A program made the translations under genes and the position numbers. Of a DNA stretch of 64,000 bases, positions 60,396-64,000 are shown piece after piece. Every line of letters begins with the position of its first letter. Within the stretch, counting starts at the first letter, position 1. Under the pieces are notes generated by a model, which saw only the letters and a list, made by a program, of their open reading frames with translations, was not told where the DNA came from and did no database searches. Origin of the DNA: Parafrankia sp. EUN1f (GTDB lineage Bacteria; Actinomycetota; Actinomycetes; Frankiales; Frankiaceae); contig NZ_ADGX01000016.1 in NCBI RefSeq assembly GCF_000177675.1, positions 1-64,000 of the forward strand, written 5' to 3'.

Positions 60396-61108
60396 CGCAT
60401 CCGAGGGGTATCGCCGGCAACGGATTTCGTCAGGTCGGCGTGGTTTTCGTTCGGATTCTCTCCTCATCGGCCGACGTCTTCGGTTGTCATGATTTCTGAT
60501 GCGCCGATTCCGGCGCCGGCTCGCGATCTCGATCTCGATCTCGATCTCGATCTCGATCTCGATCTCGATCTCGATCGAGATCGCGGCGCGTATCCCGACG
60601 GCCGTCCTGGTGGGCTCGTACCGGTCGGACTCGGATGGTGGCCGATGGGTCGTTCCGTCTGCGGATGGGCCGCCGCCCGGTGCCTGTGGCGCTATCGGCC
60701 GCCTGACGATCCGAGTGCGATTAGGGCGATTAGTCATGGTTTAAACTGGTTCTCTGCGGGTAGGGGAGGCGTGCTGGCGGTGGCTGCGGCTTGCCCAGGC
60801 CGGCACGCAGGCGTCGTCCCTGCCCGCTGCGCAGCGGGCAGGGTGACCGTCCGCGGATCTGGCCCGCATGGAATCCGCCATGCGTGGTGGACCGCGCCCG
60901 AACAGGTTCGGAGCCGACTGTGAACAGGCCCGATGTGAACAGGCGAGGCCGCGGCGTGCCCGTGGAGCCGAGGATCCCCGTGCGCGGGATTCATCTGCGC
61001 GGCATGGCAAATCATGACATCCCGCCCGGAATAAATCGGGCCCGGGTGAGCAGCGGTGATACGCCCAGGACATATCCCCGTAACCCGTCGGCCCTAGTGT
61101 AGGTATTC
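60396..61108. other. Gene-poor spacer with hexanucleotide microsatellite
   Basis: No gene is convincing here. Three overlapping frames stay open because the repeat at 60524-60576 contains no stop codon; none has a ribosome site or recognisable product. The 3' end contains the promoter of the GCS2/ATP-grasp gene, whose ATG is close to a TAGTGT box, suggesting a short leader. Confidence 0.5.
60522..60589. repeat. (CGATCT)8 tandem repeat closed by an inverted end
   Basis: Eight perfect CGATCT units (60524-60571) and a partial ninth are followed by GATCGAGATCGCG, the exact complement of the first 13 bases (CGCGATCTCGATC). The tract can therefore fold into a hairpin at its ends or slip during replication. 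Perfect six-base microsatellites are rare in GC-rich genomes. Confidence 0.85.
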
Positions 61109-63754
61109 ATGAGCGACGCGCGGATTGCGGCGGTCGGTGTAGAAGAAGAATTTCACATCCTCGATCTCGAAACACGGCGACTCGTTCCGCGGGCCGCCGA
61201 GATACTGCGTGGGCTCCCCGAAGACCAGTTCTCCCAGGAGCTGCTGAAGTCGGTCGTCGAGACGAACAGCAGGCCGTGCACCGACCTGGCGGACCTGCGG
61301 GCGGACCTGGTCGCCCTGCGTCGTCGCCTCGCCGCCGTCGCGGAGCCGCTCGGCCTGGGCCCGGTGGGCGCCGGAACCGTACCGATCTCCACCCAGGCCC
61401 ACGACGTCTCACCGGACCCGCGATACCTGCAGATGGCGGAGGAATACCAGCTCCTCGCCCGCGAGCAGCTCATCTGCGGCGCTCAGGTCCACGTCGACGT
61501 GGCTGATCGGGACCTGGCGATGGCGGTCACCTCCTGGGTGGCACCGTGGCTGCCGATGCTGCTCGCGCTCTCGGCCTCCTCACCGTTCTGGAACGGCGAG
61601 GACAGCGGCTACGCGAGCATGCGGACGATGGTCTGGCAGCGATGGCCCACCGCCGGCGTCGCCGGCCCGTTCCAGACCGCCGCGGAATACGACCAGCTGG
61701 TGGCGGACCTGGTCAAGACCGGCGTCATCAGCGACCCCGGAATGGTCTATTTCGACGTCCGGCCCTCGGCGCACCTGCCCACCGTCGAGCTGCGCATCTG
61801 CGACGCCTGCCCGGATGTGGACACCGTCATCCTGATCGCCGGCCTGTTCCGGGCGCTGGTGTGCCGGGCGATCGACTCCGTCACGGCAGGCGACCCGGCG
61901 CCACCGCCCCGCAGCGAGCTGCTGCGGGCGGCCACCTGGCGGGCGGCCCGCTCCGGTATCGAGGGCGACCTGGTCGACACGTCCGGCGCCGGCAGCGTGC
62001 CGGCGGAGGAGCTGCTGCGGCGGCTGCTGGCCGAGGTTCGTCCCGAGCTTGAGCAGCTCGGAGACTGGGAGCTGGTGGGGCATCTGGCCGAAGCCGCGGT
62101 CGGGCACGGCAGCGCCGCCTCCCGCCAGCGCCGGGCCCACGCCCGCCGCGGGCTGCTGACGGATGTGGCCGACCTGCTGCTCACCGAGACCCGCGAGTCG
62201 CCGCCCGCGGAGACGGATCCGTTCGATGGCTTCGGCACCCGCGGCAGCGTCGTTGTTGCTGCTGCTGGTGTTGGTGGCGCCGTGGCGTTGCCGCTGCCGG
62301 CGACCCGGGCCGCGCGCTCCCTGCTCGGCCAGTACCAGCCGGCCGGGTTCGACGAGGTCATGTCGGTCGACGAGGGCGTGCGGCCCGCGTACCGCACCGT
62401 CGCGCGTGCCCTGGAACGCCTGGGCCCGGCCGTGCTCGCGGAGCGCGGCGAGGCCATGCAGGCCGAGCAGGTGGAACGCGGCGTGGTCTTCCGCGTCGAC
62501 GGCGAGCAACGCCCGTTCCCGTTTGACCTGGTGCCACGGATCGTCGCCGCGGCCGACTGGGAGCGGCTGCAGGCCGGGCTGACCCAGCGGGTACGGGCGC
62601 TGGAGGCCTTCCTGCGCGACACGTACTCCGAACGGGCTGCGGTCGCCGACGGCGTCATCCCGCCGTGGGTGGTCAACGACTCTCCAGGCCTGCGGCACAC
62701 CGGTCGGGTGCTGTCCCGCGACGGCGCACCGCTGTCCGGTGGGGCCCGGGCGACGGTGGCGGGCATCGATCTCGTCCGCGGCGGCGACGGGGGATGGCTC
62801 GTGCTGGAGGACAACCTGCGAGTGCCCTCCGGGGTCGCCTACGCGATCGAAGCCCGGCAGCTGACGCGTTCGGCGTTGCCCGAGCTCAGCCCGCCGGGTG
62901 CCATCCTGAGCGTCAGCACGGTGCCCGCACTTCTGCACGAGGCACTGGTCGCCGCGGCGCCGCCGGCGGTGCACGGCGAGCCCGCGGTGGCCGTGCTCAC
63001 CACCGGGCCGCGGGACTCGGCCTACTACGAGCACACCTTCCTCGCAGAGGAGATGGGGGTGCCGCTGCTGACCCCGACGGACATCCTGGTCGACGACGAC
63101 ATCCTGTACGCCGTGCCGGGTGGTCGGGGCCGGCGCCGGCGTGTCGACGTCCTGTACCGGCGGGTCGACGAGGACGAGCTGCTCGGGCTGCCCGGCGCCG
63201 ACGGGGCGCCGCTCGGGCCGGGTCTGCTGCGGGCAGTCCGCGCGGGCACGCTGGCGCTGGCGAACGCGCTGGGCAACGGTGTCGCCGACGACAAGGTGGT
63301 GTACGCCTTCGTCGCCCGGATGATCACCTACTACCTGGGTGAGCAGCCCCTGCTCGACGATGTCCCGACCTACGTCTGCGGGGACCCCGACCAACGCGAC
63401 CACGTCCTGGAGAACCTCGACCGGCTCGTCGTCAAGCCCGTCGACGGCTACGGCGGCGCCGGGGTCGTGATCGGCCCGGCCGCCGAGCCCGCGGAGCTGG
63501 CCCAGGCCCGCGCGGGCATCCTGGCCGACCCGCGGGGCTGGATCGGCCAGGAGGTCGTGTCACTGTCGACTCACCCGACCTGGGTGGACGGCGAGCTCGC
63601 GCCCTGTGCGGTGGATCTGCGGGCTTTCGTCTACGCCGGGCGGGAGACGATCGTCGCCCCGGCGGCGCTCAGCCGAGTCGCGCCGGTTGGCAGTCTGATC
63701 GTCAACTCCTCGCGCGGGGGCGGCTCCAAGGACACCTGGCTGCTTCGGTCCTGA
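61109..63754 (+). CDS. GCS2 carboxylate-amine ligase fused to circularly permuted ATP-grasp domain
   Basis: The 881-residue protein has two modules. Residues 5-370 form a YbdK/EgtA-like glutamate-cysteine ligase family 2 domain: GVEEEFHILDLETRRL, the ETNSRPC motif, and FDVRPSAHLPTVELRICDAC, all typical. Residues 405-880 form a circularly permuted ATP-grasp (DUF404/DUF407) domain: PFPFDLVPRIV, VLEDNLRVPSGVAY, DRLVVKPVDGYGGAGVV and VNSSRGGGSKDTW. It is likely an ATP-dependent peptide or amide ligase whose substrates are unknown; such fusions are known in actinomycetes. A small perfect hairpin follows the stop. The start has no ribosome site, so translation may be leaderless. Confidence 0.88.
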   Translation: MSDARIAAVGVEEEFHILDLETRRLVPRAAEILRGLPEDQFSQELLKSVVETNSRPCTDLADLRADLVALRRRLAAVAEPLGLGPVGAGTVPISTQAHDVSPDPRYLQMAEEYQLLAREQLICGAQVHVDVADRDLAMAVTSWVAPWLPMLLALSASSPFWNGEDSGYASMRTMVWQRWPTAGVAGPFQTAAEYDQLVADLVKTGVISDPGMVYFDVRPSAHLPTVELRICDACPDVDTVILIAGLFRALVCRAIDSVTAGDPAPPPRSELLRAATWRAARSGIEGDLVDTSGAGSVPAEELLRRLLAEVRPELEQLGDWELVGHLAEAAVGHGSAASRQRRAHARRGLLTDVADLLLTETRESPPAETDPFDGFGTRGSVVVAAAGVGGAVALPLPATRAARSLLGQYQPAGFDEVMSVDEGVRPAYRTVARALERLGPAVLAERGEAMQAEQVERGVVFRVDGEQRPFPFDLVPRIVAAADWERLQAGLTQRVRALEAFLRDTYSERAAVADGVIPPWVVNDSPGLRHTGRVLSRDGAPLSGGARATVAGIDLVRGGDGGWLVLEDNLRVPSGVAYAIEARQLTRSALPELSPPGAILSVSTVPALLHEALVAAAPPAVHGEPAVAVLTTGPRDSAYYEHTFLAEEMGVPLLTPTDILVDDDILYAVPGGRGRRRRVDVLYRRVDEDELLGLPGADGAPLGPGLLRAVRAGTLALANALGNGVADDKVVYAFVARMITYYLGEQPLLDDVPTYVCGDPDQRDHVLENLDRLVVKPVDGYGGAGVVIGPAAEPAELAQARAGILADPRGWIGQEVVSLSTHPTWVDGELAPCAVDLRAFVYAGRETIVAPAALSRVAPVGSLIVNSSRGGGSKDTWLLRS

Positions 63755-63778
63755 CACCCCGAGGCTTCGGGTCACTGT

Positions 63779-63799
63779 GGTGTTGCGCACAGCAACACC
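63779..63799 (+). terminator. 8-bp hairpin after the ligase gene
   Basis: GGTGTTGC (63779-63786) and GCAACACC (63792-63799) flank a five-base loop, 25 bp beyond the stop. No T-tract follows. Confidence 0.55.
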
Positions 63800-63994
63800 G
63801 CTGTCATCGTGGTGAAACCTCGGCCCAGGAAGGTGGGTGGCGCGGTAGGCGCCGCGTCACCCACTGATCGCACCTGGCGCGCGTCTGCCTGTGACCTTCG
63901 CCGATTTCGGTGACTTCGGTGACCCGGGTGCGTGGACCAGGCCGAGGGGGAGCAGAACGACCGTCTGACCGACCGTATCGACGGGAGCTGGAAC

Positions 63995-64000
63995 ATGTGC
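63995..64000 (+). CDS. Start of next gene (Met-Cys...), truncated by window end
   Basis: ATG 63995 follows GGGAGCTGG at a good spacing and the second codon is TGC, so the product begins Met-Cys. An N-terminal Cys straight after Met is the hallmark of class II glutamine amidotransferases (Ntn hydrolases), such as asparagine synthetase. With only two codons visible this is a hint, not a call. Confidence 0.3.

Noticed and set aside
60489-60923. A 144-codon frame carrying a (DL)n run
   Set aside because: The frame is open because the CGATCT repeat has no stops; no ribosome site and no coding bias outside the repeat.
1-64000. tRNA, rRNA, CRISPR array, integrase or transposase genes
   Set aside because: A scan by eye for tRNA-type GGTTCGAATCC arms, regular spaced repeats and DDE or tyrosine-recombinase motifs found none.

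Overview
This is a GC-rich (about 70% or more) chromosomal window with dense genes, many GTG starts and strong third-position G/C bias. Together these indicate an actinomycete. Its gene families include the fabG/inhA/ferrochelatase block, DUF3090 and DUF3099 proteins, AhpC/AhpD with a divergent OxyR, a two-domain GCS2/ATP-grasp fusion, and a [2Fe-2S]-type ferrochelatase. These point to Actinobacteria, and I would guess a Frankia-like organism. The genus is an inference, because no rRNA or strongly diagnostic gene is present. I found no tRNA, rRNA, CRISPR array, integrase or transposase. This looks like core chromosome with scattered lineage-specific insertions.

Layout. 1-2.1 kb: two tandem four-helix membrane proteins of unknown role. 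2.5-9.4 kb: a NarL-type response regulator, an EgtE-like PLP enzyme, a ketopantoate reductase-like protein, L-2-hydroxyglutarate oxidase and a GH15 glycosidase. 9.5-12.6 kb: small membrane proteins and a KhtT/KhtU-like K+/H+ antiporter pair. 12.7-20.8 kb: the fatty-acid/heme block (fabI, then fabG and hemH), split by a reverse-strand insert that encodes a DUF5701 protein, a degenerate transketolase/E1-like protein and a DUF167 protein. 20.8-25.4 kb: a DUF3090 gene, then a four-gene reverse operon of two GT4 glycosyltransferases, an SGNH hydrolase and a conserved protein. 25.5-29 kb: DUF3099 protein, a dispersed hairpin repeat, a class III CoA-transferase and uricase. 29.7-38.3 kb: envelope genes (L,D-transpeptidase lipoprotein, PAP2-like enzyme, OmpA/ArfA-like protein, MMPL transporter) surrounding a bfd-bfr iron-storage pair preceded by two candidate iron boxes.

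38.3-47 kb: a divergent MFS/HxlR pair; a two-gene signalling module (cyclic-nucleotide-domain histidine kinase plus a receiver domain fused to a thioredoxin-reductase-like flavoprotein); two divergent MerR-type regulators; a second copy of the dispersed repeat; thioredoxin; an MBL-fold hydrolase; and a SelW-like protein. 47-51.5 kb: a CAP-domain lipoprotein, the modABC molybdate importer and a PPOX-fold protein with an unusual insertion. 51.7-58 kb: a PAS-GGDEF-EAL protein, an alpha/beta hydrolase, two unknown proteins and a His-rich FadR-type GntR regulator. 58.2-60.4 kb: ahpD-ahpC diverging from oxyR, which carries an apparent frameshift near its 3' end. 60.4-64 kb: a gene-poor stretch with a perfect hexanucleotide microsatellite, then the 881-residue GCS2/ATP-grasp fusion and the first codons of a following gene.

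The strongest candidates for unusual biology are the soluble cNMP-kinase plus receiver-flavoenzyme pair (40.3-43.5 kb), the E1-like protein that has lost its thiamine-diphosphate ligands (14.6-17.5 kb), the paired inverted hairpin elements at 26.4 and 45.2 kb, and the frameshifted oxyR.
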